The position numbers and the translations under genes are program-made. From Cryptomeria japonica (lineage: Eukaryota; Streptophyta; Pinopsida; Cupressales; Cupressaceae), in the NCBI RefSeq assembly GCF_030272615.1, contig NC_081410.1, positions 116,137,140-116,201,139 on the forward strand: a stretch of 64,000 nt of DNA, written 5' to 3'. Of the stretch, positions 1 through 13,900 are shown one piece after another. The notes below the pieces were generated by a model. The model saw only the letters and a program-made list of their open reading frames with translations. It did no database searches and was not told the DNA's origin. Within the stretch, counting starts at the first letter, position 1; each line of letters opens with the position of its first letter.

Positions 1-2283
1 ATACAATACATAAAGGTATTTGTCTTTCCACCATCAAAACTCAAAGTTCCCTTATTGGTAATCTTAGCAATTGAGTTACTACCAAGAGTTACAACTCCTC
101 CATCAAACTTCTTAAAGCTCATGAACTTGCTCATCTCTGGTCATGTGACTTGAACATATGTTATCAATGATCCATAGATTCTTATCCTTCTAAAGATGAA
201 ATCTAGTTTGACCAACAATGTATTTCTCTTATCTTTGTTATTCTGATTTCCTTTCCCAAACCTTTCGAGTTTCACTGCTTTGACTTATTGATTTATTTCC
301 CTTTGCATCCAGCTTAAAAGGACTTCAAAAATTGCTTTTACAGTTTCTTGCTTTATACCAAAAATTGTTGCCCTTATGAAAGATAATATTGAAATCAAAC
401 ATATGTGAAAAAATAATTCTACTAAGAAAGTTATTTCTTCTTTCCGGAACCTTTCTACAATTTAAAGCTTTGTGACTAAATTGATTCCAATTAAAATAGT
501 AACTATAAAAAGAATAATTAAACCTAGTTTTTTATACTTGTCCTCTTGAAGCTTGTCTTCCAATTCTGCTATTATGTCTTTGTACTTGACTAAAACCATC
601 ATCCACCTTCTTGATTTCTTTGGTTTCCACAATTTGTTTAGTCATTCTCTTCTGGAATCTCACCAACTAGTTTTATATGTTGGAATAATAAACATGTAAT
701 GAAGTTGCAGATACCTCAAAGGATCAACCAAGAAACATGCCTTCCATGAGAGAATTTTGCAACATGAGCTTGCATGAACATGAGATTGAATTGATATGAA
801 ATGATTCAATTGATATGATACAATGTATAAAGGAGACTTGCTTATATAAGCAAGAGCATGAGGTAGGAGTACACAAGATGTGGACATATGTCTTAATCCT
901 ATGTGACATGAAAACTACCATGTTACAAATATCAAATGCCCAAAGCAAATATAAAATAATGAGATGTGACTCATATCTTAGAAAATGCCACCTAGAATAA
1001 CTAACTTGATCCTATGAACAATATTAAATGACAAGTTACAAAAGTAACTTTATGATAACTAAATAACGCCAACTAAGCCTAAGTAAACATAGCATGTAAA
1101 TGACATTTAATGACAACTAACTGTCACATATGCATGTCTATGTAAACTTTATATGTGAATAGCTTCTAAATATGAACTAGTTAGGATTTTAATGTTTTTT
1201 CCAAACTTCGATTTTAACTTATTATTTTATTTTTCTAGATCCTTTCTCAATAACACAATTTCTACCTCAAGTCTCTTATAGTCCTTATCTCTTGTTAGCA
1301 ACCTTTCTATCATAACTTCTTCTACTTTATTTGCTTCTTCCACTTGAATCTTTGAGTCAATAAACATCTTCTTTGTCTACTCAGGGTTCTGAGATAGCTT
1401 GTCTTTGGTTTTCACCTCTTCCACAATCCTCTTCTTCAATCTCTTAAATTCTTTGTCAACACAATACAATTCTTCCATGAGATCAACTTTATCATCTTCA
1501 TTTTCGGACTTCATTTTTCTTGCATCAGCTTCAGTAGTCTATATAGCCATGAATAGAGCCTTTTTCACCCTCATTCTCAAAAAGTGCACTGATCATCATC
1601 ATTGGATTAATAACTTTTTTCATTACTGAAGAAACTTTTCTAATTCTTTTAAAAATGTTTCCTTTTTGGAAAAGACTTCTTCCCATTCTTTAATGTCCTA
1701 CTTCACCATAATTAGCTATGAAATGTTAGAATCTTTGTATGAACATTTAGCTATGAAATATCCTACTTCACCATAATTAAAAACATTTGAAAGAAAACTT
1801 CCCTGTATACTTCTCGAAACCTCTATGCATCTTTCTAATAAAGTTTGCTTCCTTTGGATTTGACTCCATCAAAATTTGGATCTTCTTGCTTCTTTGACAC
1901 TTAAAATATTGCATCTTTCCTTGAGAACTTGTTAGTATCAATCCTTGTCTCATAAGAAGTCAGAATTCCATGCAACTCATCCATAGTTAGCAAATTCATA
2001 TCTTTTTCTTCATCTGCAGAAGCCTTTACATCAAACCTTGGGGGAAGTGATCTAAGTACCTTTTTTACAGTCACCATATCTTTTAGTTCTTCACAAAGTC
2101 CTCTAATAGATTTGGCAACTTCATCAACTTGGAATAAGGATGTAGCAATGTTTTCCTCTTCTTTCATTTTCGAACTCTCAAATTGACTTTGATAGGTCTA
2201 AAGTTTTTCTCGTTTGACCTTGTCATCTCCACCATAAATGTTGTGTAACTTAACCCACACTTCCTTTGTTGTCCTACAATGAG
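1..2283 (-). pseudogene. Decayed Ty1/copia gag-protease region
   Basis: Minus-strand relic running off the left edge. At 2283-1901 it reads as copia gag (UBN2 family): KEVWVKLHNIYGGDDKVKRE, then VKKVLRSLPPRFDVKASADE and LLTMDELHGILTSYETR, with an in-frame stop near 2200. Around 1250-1560 is the Lys/Glu-rich gag segment, with stops. At about 430-505 is a broken zinc knuckle (HKALNCRKVPE; the first two Cys are Tyr and Trp). At 1-200 is a degenerate protease (WIIDNICSSHMTRDEQ where DSG would be expected, and FKKFDGGVVTLGSNS). Frameshifts and stops are numerous, so it is non-functional. Confidence 0.8.
665..1182. mobile_element. Possible insertion of about 500 bp in the copia relic
   Basis: A block with no copia similarity lies between the zinc-knuckle part (below 650) and the gag Lys-rich part (above 1200). 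It is flanked by AACTAGTT at 665-672 and 1175-1182, a possible 8-bp target duplication. I saw no clear terminal repeats, so the class is unknown. Confidence 0.3.
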
Positions 2284-2454
2284 GTGAATTAGTATATGCT
2301 AATTTCAAAATTATTAAACATTAATTATCATTAATGACTTCGTCAAATTGTTTTAAACTTCTTCCAAGGATCAGAGGGAGGAGGGGGAGGGTGTGGGGAT
2401 GGTGTGAATTAGTATATGCTAATTTCAACGTTATTAAATATTACTTATCATTAA
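2284..2454. repeat. Direct repeat, period 120 bp, in the gag relic
   Basis: GTGAATTAGTATATGCTAAT and the following about 30 bases occur at 2284-2334 and 2404-2454 with a few mismatches. The spacer includes a G-rich tract (2370-2400). This is a local duplication inside the copia relic. Confidence 0.75.
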
Positions 2455-2519
2455 ACTTCTTCAAGCATGAATCCCAAAAACTCAAAGTAGCGTTGTTTAC
2501 TACTTTTTCCTAAATGATG

Positions 2520-3159
2520 AAGCAAATTATCATCACACACACATCCACACAAATGAACACCATATTTGTGTGAAAACGCACAATGGAGAAACCATAGTGA
2601 GAATAGTGCTTGGATCTACTGCCCAAATCCAGTCTCACAAAATAATAGAGAACTTACAATATGAAGTAGGCACCAATTCCTAATTACATTTGCAAGCAAC
2701 AATCTATGGGATACAACAATCTCCTAATCCAAGATCTGAGCACCAACTCAATATTTGGGACACCAATATCACCAAAATACAAGAGATATGAAATGTAAAC
2801 TTTCACGATCAAATACTTACCATCTTTATGATTTGATCAACATCAAAACATCCTCACACGGTGCATATGATCCCCAAATGAAATGACATACAATGATTGA
2901 GATGCTACTCACACGTCAACCACATACACAATAATCACACCTCCTAGATATTCACATTATTGGTCATACTAGGAAAGAACCTAGATCAACCATATATATG
3001 AATTACAATGATAAATGCATTCATAGGTCATCCTAGAATAAGGTTATTGCATCTACAAGTCAACAAAACAATAAACCCTACACCAAATGTCTAATAGGCT
3101 CAATCCAAAATTCCACACGTTTCTCGAAAAGAAGGGGGCATGCTAAGTGTTACCCAACA
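2520..3159 (-). mobile_element. Probable copia LTR belonging to the left-edge relic
   Basis: On the minus strand it begins TGTTGGGTAACACTTAG at 3159 and, close to its other end, has the copia-style tract GGTTTCTCCATTGTGCG followed by CACACAAATATGG. It lies just upstream of the gag relic in the same orientation, as a 5' LTR would. The inner border and a primer-binding site could not be placed. Confidence 0.4.
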
Positions 3160-4838
3160 CATCCTCCAATGGCCCAAAAGTATATCAACATGCTACTTTT
3201 GGCTGGCGCACGTTACAATCCTCTGGTGGATCCAACCAAAACACCAACTCGGTCAGCCAACAAGCACAGCGAACACTATGTCACTTCTGTCTTTCTATTT
3301 GTTTAAGCTCAACCACTAAAATTTTGGAGTATGATGTGTTACTCTATTCTTATTTAACTTCCAAATTGCGGGCCAAGACACTCAACTATGACAGAATTCA
3401 AAACCCAACACCATGACAGTGCAACTGAATATGCACATTCTATTCCTAAGCATACCACTGATGCTTTTAGATATATACATAAATTATGTATCACAAATTA
3501 TGAGCCCTAGGGGCAGGATCAAATTTTTAAATATTCATTCAACATTTATGTATTACAACATATAAACATAAGATATAAATTTGAATGAAATATCAATACT
3601 GGTGTAAAAGCTTATGTTTCACTGATGATACAAAACTTTGAGCATGCATTTATGTAAAATGAATAGCTTATTGTTTGGCAAAGGTATAAATCACGCTAGA
3701 AATTCGGTAAACTAAAAGGCAACCAATATGATTAGTTATTTCCAACCTCTATTCCAACAAAATTCAATCAAAAAAATACAGAGATTATTAGTTCAAATGT
3801 CATCAACTACATTTACTATAATAGATGCCTAGCTTAAAAAACTTGATCTCTGCTCTTTCTCATTCAGTTGTAACAAATCAACGTTTACTGGCATAGTAAG
3901 ATGTATTTAAATATCAATAGTAATCGAGAGGATGCATTTAAAGCTACCGAATATGCAGGCAGCAAAACAGACATGGTTCATAAAGGCTTCTCATCACTAT
4001 TCAGCCAAAGAGGGTTTTATGCTAAAACAACACTTCTAGTTGAAAAACGGTTCTAGGCATGATCTTATCCAGTCAAATAAATCCTCACATTGTATATTTA
4101 AATTTCAAATGCCAATCATAAACCACTCCTATAATCTCTCCCACACAAGATTTACAAGTTGACACTATTATAGAATGTTTTTCTTCACATAACAAATTGG
4201 TAAAGATGGTACCGTTGTGAATTTTTATTTAGATGTATTATGCATTAAACCTTCCACAATATTAAAACCTACTCTGACAATATTAACTCCAGACAATCAA
4301 AGGTGTCTTTTGGGTCAAGCTAAACAAAATTCCATGTTGCCCACTACATTTACAAAAGACCTTTATGCTCATTCCTGGAAAACCAAACTAGTAATTAATA
4401 TATCCTTAAATAAAAGATAAAAGAGCAGTTCAGTTGGTATGTGATATGCATACAATTTAAAGGAACATAGCTCCTGTAACTAATTACGCTTTTAATTCGA
4501 AGGGTTATATTAAAGCACAGAAAAGCTTATGACTATTCTCCCACTTATCAAGAAGAGATCAAATCAATAAGCTATGAACTCAATGAGCTAGAAAACAACT
4601 TGCCAATGGTTATCTCATTGTAAATGCTTCAGAGAATGATGAGGCATGCACTTGATTCTTTGATATTATTAAAACAACCATCAATTACACTGACTGGTTA
4701 CATGAATGGATAAAAAGGTAGAATCTTGGTCACAGTGTTTACACGAACATCTTTCCGTATTAAAAGGGAATCGATGCATCAGTGATACAATAGAATAAAA
4801 CTTCCCCATTGTAGACTGAATTAAATACAAATAATTTG
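3160..4838. other. 3' flank of UTP21, no recognisable feature
   Basis: AT-rich unique-looking sequence. The UTP21 3' UTR must begin at 4838 and run leftward. An ATTAAA (minus strand) lies at 4496-4491 and AATAAA near 4226, either of which could serve polyadenylation. No protein similarity seen. Confidence 0.4.
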
Positions 4839-4988
4839 TCAAAATTGTGAATTGCTAAGAAATGTAATCATACATCTTGTGCTTTGGAAGCTTGTATCTA
4901 ATCTCTGCCATGTAGAACTTTGGAGCTCAAGCAACTGCCTTGCCTTCTCTTGTAAAAATATTTGCCGTCGGATTGTTTCACCATGTAT
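4839..4988 (-). CDS. UTP21: UTP21 exon 18, stop
   Basis: Residues 866-914 from IHGETIRRQ to STRCMITFLSNSQF, then TGA at 4841-4839. This is the C-terminus expected for plant UTP21. Confidence 0.95.
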   Translation of the reverse strand: MHGETIRRQIFLQEKARQLLELQSSTWQRLDTSFQSTRCMITFLSNSQF

Positions 4989-7900
4989 CTGATGATATAT
5001 GATCATTACAGATTTCAGGTATGCTTACAAAGAAAAACTTTCCAGCATAAAAAAATGTACAACAATATTTTGTAAAATTGATCAAATCAAGTATCCATGC
5101 TCACCTTTAAGAATAGCCGAACCAAAGCCTGTACAAACTCAAAATTATTATTGCAAAAGACCTCATTTACAAAGTAATCTAGCAGCATCCCAATCCCTTT
5201 CAGTTCTACTGCATGCTCAGTTTCTGTTACATTCTCATTATCAATAATTTGAAGCATGCGCAATTCCAAATCCACTGCCGAGGGAGATAAGCTCTTCAAG
5301 TAATCTGTGACTGATGCAACTGCAAACAACATGGGAGCTTCATTATCAAGAGAGATATAAATGTAATCTTTACATGGACTATATTTTTTTTTTCCTTAGC
5401 TATTATTTTCTAGATAGTAAAATCACAAACTCTTCGTGATGGCAACTTACAGTCTTTAGTTTCTATGCAAGAATATAGAAGATTCATAAAGGGTGAAAAT
5501 CCCTCATTTTTATTTGCTTGAGCAGCACTTTTAACATTTTCTGCCTCATTTTGATCACCACTGTCACTTACAGAGTTATGAACAAAAATCCTTTCTCCAG
5601 TAAGTGTAGACAATGATTGCAAGAAGAAAGGAGCTTTCTCTGGCTTCTTAGGTGGCTCAATAGGCTTGTTTCGCATCTGTAAACAAGTTCATCAGAGGAG
5701 ATCATGCTCAAGTTTATGGAAGGTGCAAATGCATATAAATTTCATGTGCATGGTTGGCTTTTAATCAAAATGCTACATAAATAAATCCCCAATAGCTTTG
5801 AATTATTAACAGCAATGCAATGCATTGTTGGATCAAAAAGATACAGCATGCCGTTTTCCCACTTTCAAGTTCCAAGTTACAATAATGAATTAATTTTTAT
5901 CAACAGTAGTAGAATGCATTCTTGGGTCAAAAAGATACAGTTTGTCCTTTTTCCCACTTCCCAGTTCCAAGTTCCAACATTAACTTTCAAACAATTCACA
6001 GGATGAAAAATAGAAGACTTCAAAATAAATACAGAAATACTCAGCCTGGTCTGAAAATTATGATTAAAAAAATATTATTTATAAGGCTCCGCAAACACAA
6101 GCCTGCCTTTTCAACAATTGAACCTCAGAAAGACACTTACCAGGTGTTAGCTGGCATCAGAAATTTGAATACATGACCTTTAAACCATCACAAGTCGGGC
6201 TAATAAAAATTTAAAAGGGAGATGCAAAATTCAGAAAAACTCCATAAATTCTGAAGGTGTTAAAGTTCATATTTCAGAAGCTCAATCTAAAGTATGAATG
6301 CACAACACTATTAGAAGCTTTCTATGATGCATAAATAACCTTTAAGATTTTAATGCTCACAATATCTGTAAAAGGAAGACAAATGGAAATTAAGAATTTG
6401 ACTTCACAAATAAGGTATGAAACAATTATCAACAGTCATGACTCATAACACCATTAAAAATGTAATATTAGAAGGTAAACAAAGATTATAATGAGGTACC
6501 TTTATGATGTCTAGATTGACAAGACTTTGCCATTGAGTCTTAGGTAACATTGCAAGAGTCACAAGTCCAGGTGTAAGTTGAGCTGAGCATGAATTTCCTA
6601 ACAGGCTATTTGAAATATCAAGCTTCTTGATAGCCTGGTCTTTAACAAGCATGTTCTCTTCAGTATCTTCAGATTCTTTTCTGGACGAGACAGTTGGCAT
6701 AGAAACCTTCACAACTTGCTCCCCACTAATGAAAGATTCAATATCTTCAGCACCTGAATACATCATACGGTTCGCCCTGAAAATATTTGGAAAACAATTA
6801 CAATCTTAATTGCATAGGTAGCAACTCCATATGGGAAATCTAAGATGAACAAAATTAGCCAATTGTCTCTACAGTAAGCCTTTTATTTTATTATTAAGCA
6901 TACAAAATTGGTAAGCAAAATAAACAAAATTTGTCACCATGCTAGCTCATATGCAAAAAAAGCTTTTCCTTTTCAGCTCAATTCAAGAATGCTGCTCAAC
7001 TACCATTGACGACCCAATTTTTAATTTTTTTTTTACTTTTGAAAATGTCTAATATATTAATTTGCAGCATTAAGATGTATAAAGCCCAAAACCAGGATCT
7101 AGCCTAAGCTTTGTAAGATCCAAAAGATAGAAAAGCAGACAGAAAACAGGGAAGCATTGAACTGACATGAAGAGGACCAATAACAGATCGCACTAGAAAA
7201 CATATCAAGCAGTTTGGCCCAAGGCTGCCCCAGTCTCTACTCTCTAGGGTGGCTGCTAAATGCTGAGTTTTTAACAGCATCAGCTGTAGAGGCTGCTATT
7301 CACAAGAAGGAATTTTTTTATTTGGTACACTTTTGATCCTGTTTGTCACACCTGCCATATGCTTGGTTATATATTCATCAGAAGGCAGGAATATTCTTGT
7401 TTACTTTTAATGGATTTTTTTTTCAGACATTTTTGAAGCTGTAGAAGGAGAAATCAGGATGTTACTGTCATCTAGTCTTAAGACCCATTCCAAAAAAATG
7501 GAGCTGTAAAATCTTGACACTACAACTGGAAAAAGATCTAGAAGTTCATATCCCATTCATGAAATTTTACAGTTCGGTGGAACTAAGAAATATTACTTAC
7601 AAAATTAAATTTAATTATTTAAGTTTGGCAGTTTTAAATTTCAAAAATACTGCTTTATTCAATTGACCTAGATTATAAACTGCAATTTCATGCTACTGAT
7701 TTATATGTAAGTAATTTTCCTTCAAATGTCATAATCTGCATGGCAAACTAGAAAACGTACAACTTCTAGGAATAGCTTTCTTAAATGTTTAATCTTGTGC
7801 AAAATTTCAGCTTCTGTTCATATCGCTGAAAAAGTGAATCTTATCTTATCATTGTCTTCTAATACAAGGTGCATTACAACATAGACTTGGAAAAATGACA

Positions 7901-10900
7901 CTAGTTCAATATTGATGATTACTATTTTTTTTACAGTACATAGTTTACACATGCTAACTATCTATAGAAAAATTAATATATACAGGGAATTAATTTCTGT
8001 TATGCTTGAATCTGAACGGATAGATGGTTTAGTTTTGAGCATATGTTTGAAATTGTTTTTTAAGTTTTTACAACTTGAAATCTGCTATGAAAAAAACTTT
8101 CGCCCAAAGATTTCTATTTTTTTTCAATGAAAGACATTCTCTGAAAAAATGGCATTAGAAAAAACGGGCTAAAGCCCCATCCATTTGGAATATCAAAGCC
8201 CCCATAAAAGGATTTAGAATTACTAACAAACAAGAGTGCTCAGGACTTCACTTTCATATAATCTTTCCTCCTTTAAGTCTCTAAACAGCCATTACCTGCT
8301 ACCAACTAGCCAAAACTTTCCCTGGCATAAAATAAAGGTAATGAATAGAACATTTACCACAAATAGATGCCATTTCTGTCAACGTGTGTAGTTGCCAACA
8401 TATCCATATTTGGTGATATAGAAAGAGCTGTTGGAGCTGCATCAAGATGAATTGCATCAAGTTGCCTTGATGAAATTACATCCCAAATTCTTATAGTTCC
8501 ATCCATACTGGACGATAATAGCCACTTCCCATCTTCACTAAAGCACAAATCGGTAACACGATCCATGTGCCCAACAAATTTGCGCACAATTCGCACTGCC
8601 GTAACATCAAATAAACGAAGAATCATATCATCTGCTGCAGTAGCCAGAAGCCCTGAGAACAACAAAAAATCATTTCAAATCAAACACATTACATCTATTA
8701 TTAGCAACAAATTGAATAAATAATTGACCAAATCTAAATAAAGGCAGCGCAAAAAGTATGATGTAATACCATTTCCAGCATGATAGACTATCTTGACTAA
8801 CGGGACACCAACTTCCCATCTGAACTTTAGATCACGACCCTTGAAATCCCAAACCTGCACAATAAAGTAATGTGAGTAAAACAGAATTTGAAAAATGAAG
8901 CTACATAACAGAATATAATCTAATGGTAAATGGGCGTGTGCATGTATAGTCATTGATCTCACAAATATAGCATGATTTGCAATAGGATTTAATATAATTA
9001 TGATCTCAATCACATAATGGATCTGCACTTTTTACCTTTGGATTTTCAATTTTGCTCTAGGGAATTAAAAAGAACTACTGGATTTAATTCCATGTAAGTC
9101 AGCGAAAAGTGAAATAACAGTATAGCATATCCTTATTGAGAATAACTGCAGCAATGGACTAGGCAAACATAGTGACACTTGAAGACGTAGAAAATACAAG
9201 AGAATTAGATACAGACCCTATTAAGTTCACTATTTGGTTCCAAATCTATTTGATACTAGCATCTTGTTTAGGAAGCAGACACTCAGGTTATGGATAAAAA
9301 TATATTTTTCTTGCCCAACACTATTTAGTTATTTGATTATCTGATGCTCAACATCTTGTTTAGAAAGCAAAAACTCAGGTCACTGGGAAAAATCTTTTTC
9401 TTGGCCAAATAATGATTTCACAGATACAACTTGAGATTTGCATTCCCTTAATGAGAATTACAGTGTTTGGGATCCTAATTAAGCTCCTAAGTTGAATATT
9501 GTTTTCGTCACCATCAAGCTTCGTTTGTTACCTTTCTGAACATTAAGATGTGATACTTAGTGTCTATTACAATACCAGTTGTTGGTCATAAAATGGGCTT
9601 TGTACTACTTGTTAAGCTACGTTGGTTAAGTATGTTAGTGTCATTGAGGGTAGTTGTCCGTTGCACGACAGTTCCCCACGGGTGGTAACTGCAGCCCTCG
9701 ACCGTGTCTTTATATATGCTCTTGTACTTGTTGTTGAATACATGGATGCAGAGAATGATTATTGTACTAGACATTTTGGCATTAATGAAAGCATTGCTCT
9801 GAGTTTCTGGTTACTATTCTATCCTATGGTTATCATCTGACTGTTGATATGCAATATTAATAACACTCCCCACGGGGTAAACACCAGTATATATTACAAA
9901 CCATTATTATTGATCTACAGAATAAAAATTATATGGCACCTACCTATTTTGATTGCATCAAATTCTAAACGATCACTTTATCATTGGATTTGTAATTTGA
10001 GAGGTGTATAGTCATTCCATGTCTGAAAGTCCTGATTGCAAGCTAGTTCTACTTAATAAATATGATTAGCTTGACATATTTCTACTTAACTGTTTCAGGC
10101 TAAATTGTTAGAGATAAATTTTTGTATAACGTGTTTTGAGATTTGAGATTTTACACTGTTTACACCATAAGAAAAGTTTCATTGATAGAAATTCTTCAAA
10201 TGGTTGGTTACTGGTTCTGGGTTGTTTCATGCACTTCGGTTCTCTTGTCTCTGCTCACTATGCTACATACTCTAGCATATTGTATTGAAATTGATCTGTT
10301 ACATTGCTAGTGCGTGTACATATCGACTGCCCTTGAGGCTTGGATTACCAACATGTGGTATCATTGGACAATTAAATAAAAATGTGGTGGCTTTGTTTAA
10401 TAGTGACTATGGTCTGCCAATTAGATGTGTATTTAAAGAAATTCAATATCCCAAATTTGATGAATTGTCGAAAAACGGGAATTATGTAAGCAACTATTAG
10501 GATCCAATGGTCCCACCCTATGCCTTGGTGTCTCTTCATTGTGTATGTCACTTCTTCAATCCTAGTTGCTTATTATTGTTAAGTCCTTTATTAAGTGCAG
10601 CACTAAATCTGTGCACCATATCAAGGCTTTGGTTCTAGTGGCAGTGTTTGTGTGGCAATTATGCTTCAATACTGCATGAGAAAGTCTTCAAGCAATGGTT
10701 ATACAGTTGTTTCTCTTGCATCTTTGAGAGGCAACTGGTTTGGCAAGAAAGATTTTAAGTAATCATTTTCATGTACAAACCCTAAAGGCTTCTTTTTGCA
10801 GAAGGTATTTTGGATTTGCTTTTTAAAATGATAGTTCAAGAAAAGTGTGTTAGCTTGAGGGTAGATAATTTTTCATAAAACACCCAAATTGAAGCAAAAC

Positions 10901-13900
10901 TTCATCTATTAGATAATTAGCACGTTCATTGTAAAGCACTTCTTTTAATATACAGTACAACATAATTCTTTAATATATAATAAAACGTAATTTTGAGCGT
11001 AATTTTGAGCAATACTGAGGGAAATGTAGTTTGTGGAAGTTTATGTCCTGGAACAGCCTCTTATTTGTCTGCAAAAATCACACCTGAATTGGAAAAACCC
11101 TAAATTTTGTTTGTAGTGAGGAATCTTTGGTTGCTGCTTTATTTTTATCACACATGAGCATTGGAAAAAGCATACGCATTGATAGGAAGACCATATTGTT
11201 GCATGTTACTTGACAAAGCACTTGTCTGCCATCATTCTTGGATACTTGCCATTGGTCATAATAATATTTATGAATCTCCTAAATGGCAACTCGTTACTGG
11301 GTATTCTGCATCTTATTAGAATGTAGTTATAGTGTAAGACATCAGTAGTAATGGGCAGACCATCATTGAATTGTTCCTTGTCCTGTAGTACTTGTCAACT
11401 TATTGAATATTCAGCTCAAGAAGGATTGTTCTTGTTAATCTCTAATAATTCACCTTGCTTGAAGCGTTAATTGATCTTCAGCTCTTGCTTATTTTCCATC
11501 ATAGCCATATTACATTTTTAAGGAAAAGTTCAAGACAAAAGTTCTAAAAAAATTACATACTCCAAGCCCAAGCCCAAACCAAAGGCCAAGGGGTACATGT
11601 GGAGAAGTTGCTGTATTCAAGGAGATAACTGGACAGCACAGGAATAAGGAAGAGGAAGCAGATTTTAACATAGCACATCTGCAGACAAACTAGTCTAAGC
11701 ATAGCAGATCAAAAACAGACCATTTGAGTGGATCTTGTTAGGGCTGGGGTGCAATTTGGGAATATGAACCATCACAATCAGTCAAGCAAGGTAATGGTGT
11801 TGAGTATCAAGAGATATGCATAATAGTGGAACTGTGCATTCATATTGCCATGGACAACAAATTCAAGCATCTTAATACAATGGTTTTGCTGCTAAAAGAT
11901 TGCACTAGGTAAGGTGATGTGCCTTTCCATTGAACTGATGCCTTTAATCATGACTAGGGTTTGGAAGCTGTGGCCTCCAATATTATCATCGAGGAATTTC
12001 ATTCTGCTGTTAATTGTGAGTGCTGTAACAATAGCATTCCCATTCACCCATGTGGGATTTCACTCTGATTGTTTTCATTTTTCTGAAAGAAGAAAGACTG
12101 ATTGATAAATTGATGAAGACAACCAACAGTACAAAACACTAGGGGATCACCAACACTTGGCGATTAAATATCGATGCTGCGTAGGGAGGGGAAGGTGCAA
12201 GGTTGGCCATTGTGGGGCATATCTATAGAACTAAGGAAATATCATTTTAAACACTGCTGGTAGGGAATCCAATATACCTGAGAAACTCACTTTGCTATAA
12301 TATTGTGGGGATATAAAAGCAGTTAGTTAAAGAGAGAAAGGCTGGTGGGGTGAGTGATATTAGAGTGGACAGATAAAGGTTTAAGGACTGCTTGAAAAGA
12401 GTTTTGTTGATAGGCAGCCAAAGTGGTGGGATGAGAAAGATGGAATATTCTGATTAAATTCAGCAAAGATTTATTAGAATATTTAATTAGTATTTTAATG
12501 CTCATTAGTGTAATTTTTGCTTTATTTAGTTTTCTATTTTTGGCTTCTATTTTTAGAAACATCACTGTTTGTAATCGCCTATTTAAACAGCTCTATAGTT
12601 GAATAAAGTTATCCGATTGTTTATTCAATTATTTTTCAAGATTGTGGAGCAGATCATTATGCTGTATAACAACAGATAGTTTCTCTTTCGCTAGCTCAGC
12701 AGTTTTGTCAGCTTAGAAAAGCTGTTGTAGAAAAATTTAAAACTATAGACTTTTAAGGATTTCTGTGCTAATCCTTTTAAACAGCTTGAGAGACAGCTTC
12801 ATATTTTCAGTAGAGTGATCTCTTTTAATAGACTTTAAAATGTGTCTTCTGCTATGTCTTGGGTGGTTGCGAGGCAGGTTGGTGTTTTCAATCAGCAGTA
12901 AAGGATTTTTTGACAGTTTCTAAATGATGGAAGGGATTGGATGATTTCTCTAGGTAGTGATTAACCTTGTTTATGAGACTTAAGATGAAAAGCATGATTA
13001 TCACAGACAAACTTTCTTTTTCACATGCTGGAAATCCTTTTACCCAGGTTACGTTGGTAGATATGAATTAAATGTTGCTTGAAGGTAGATGTTTGTCGAC
13101 ATTAGTATGCTTCTAAAGTGAGGTAATACTTTCATTCTTAACATGTAATATTTGAGGCGTTATGGACATTGTGCTATATAAGTAAAAATCAGTTGTGTGC
13201 TTGTAATTCCCACACTTGGAGTGGTTGCATCTTTGACATGGGATACATCACATTCAAAATGTATGGAAGGGCACCTTGAATGAGCCCTGTTTATCATCGA
13301 ATCATGCATGGCATTGAGCTTCTAAGAGTAGTATCCACGGAGATGCATGAAGAAGTACAGATGTGGCAAAGGCTATTTCCTCGAGACAAGCCTAATTGAC
13401 ACAAAAGAAGACTAAATGTCCAGATGTTGTGTTTAGAGGGATGACTTTGTCCTTTGCTGAGCATTGAAATTGAGAACCACGGCAGGGACGTAGGGTTAGG
13501 AAAGGATAGATGCATTGAGGTTGGGGAAAAGATGATTATGGATGCTGTAATATAACATGCTAGATGTGGAGCAAGGGATGGTTATTTTTGTTGCTTCTTT
13601 GAAGATCACTAGGTAGTTATGGGTTTGTTGAAGACCTTCCTTTGCTGAAAGTTTGTCATGCCCCACCTAAGGCTAGTGTTTAATAAATACCTAACATTAC
13701 CCTAAGCCTAGAGCAGACTAGGAAGAAATATGATAATGATAAATAAGAAATAATTACAGTCCATCAACTGACAAAAGGAGGCTGACCTGGGAAGCCGACC
13801 TAGGTTTTTTATGAGACAAAGATTATAGAAGTTTAAATTAAGGCTGACCTAGCCTTGACATGTACTTGAGGGCCGACTCATACCCCAGCCCTAGACAAAA

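Noticed and set aside
2350-2400. G-rich tract (GAGGGAGGAGGGGGAGGG), possible quadruplex
   Set aside because: Only one short tract inside a dead transposon, with no association to a promoter or conserved feature.
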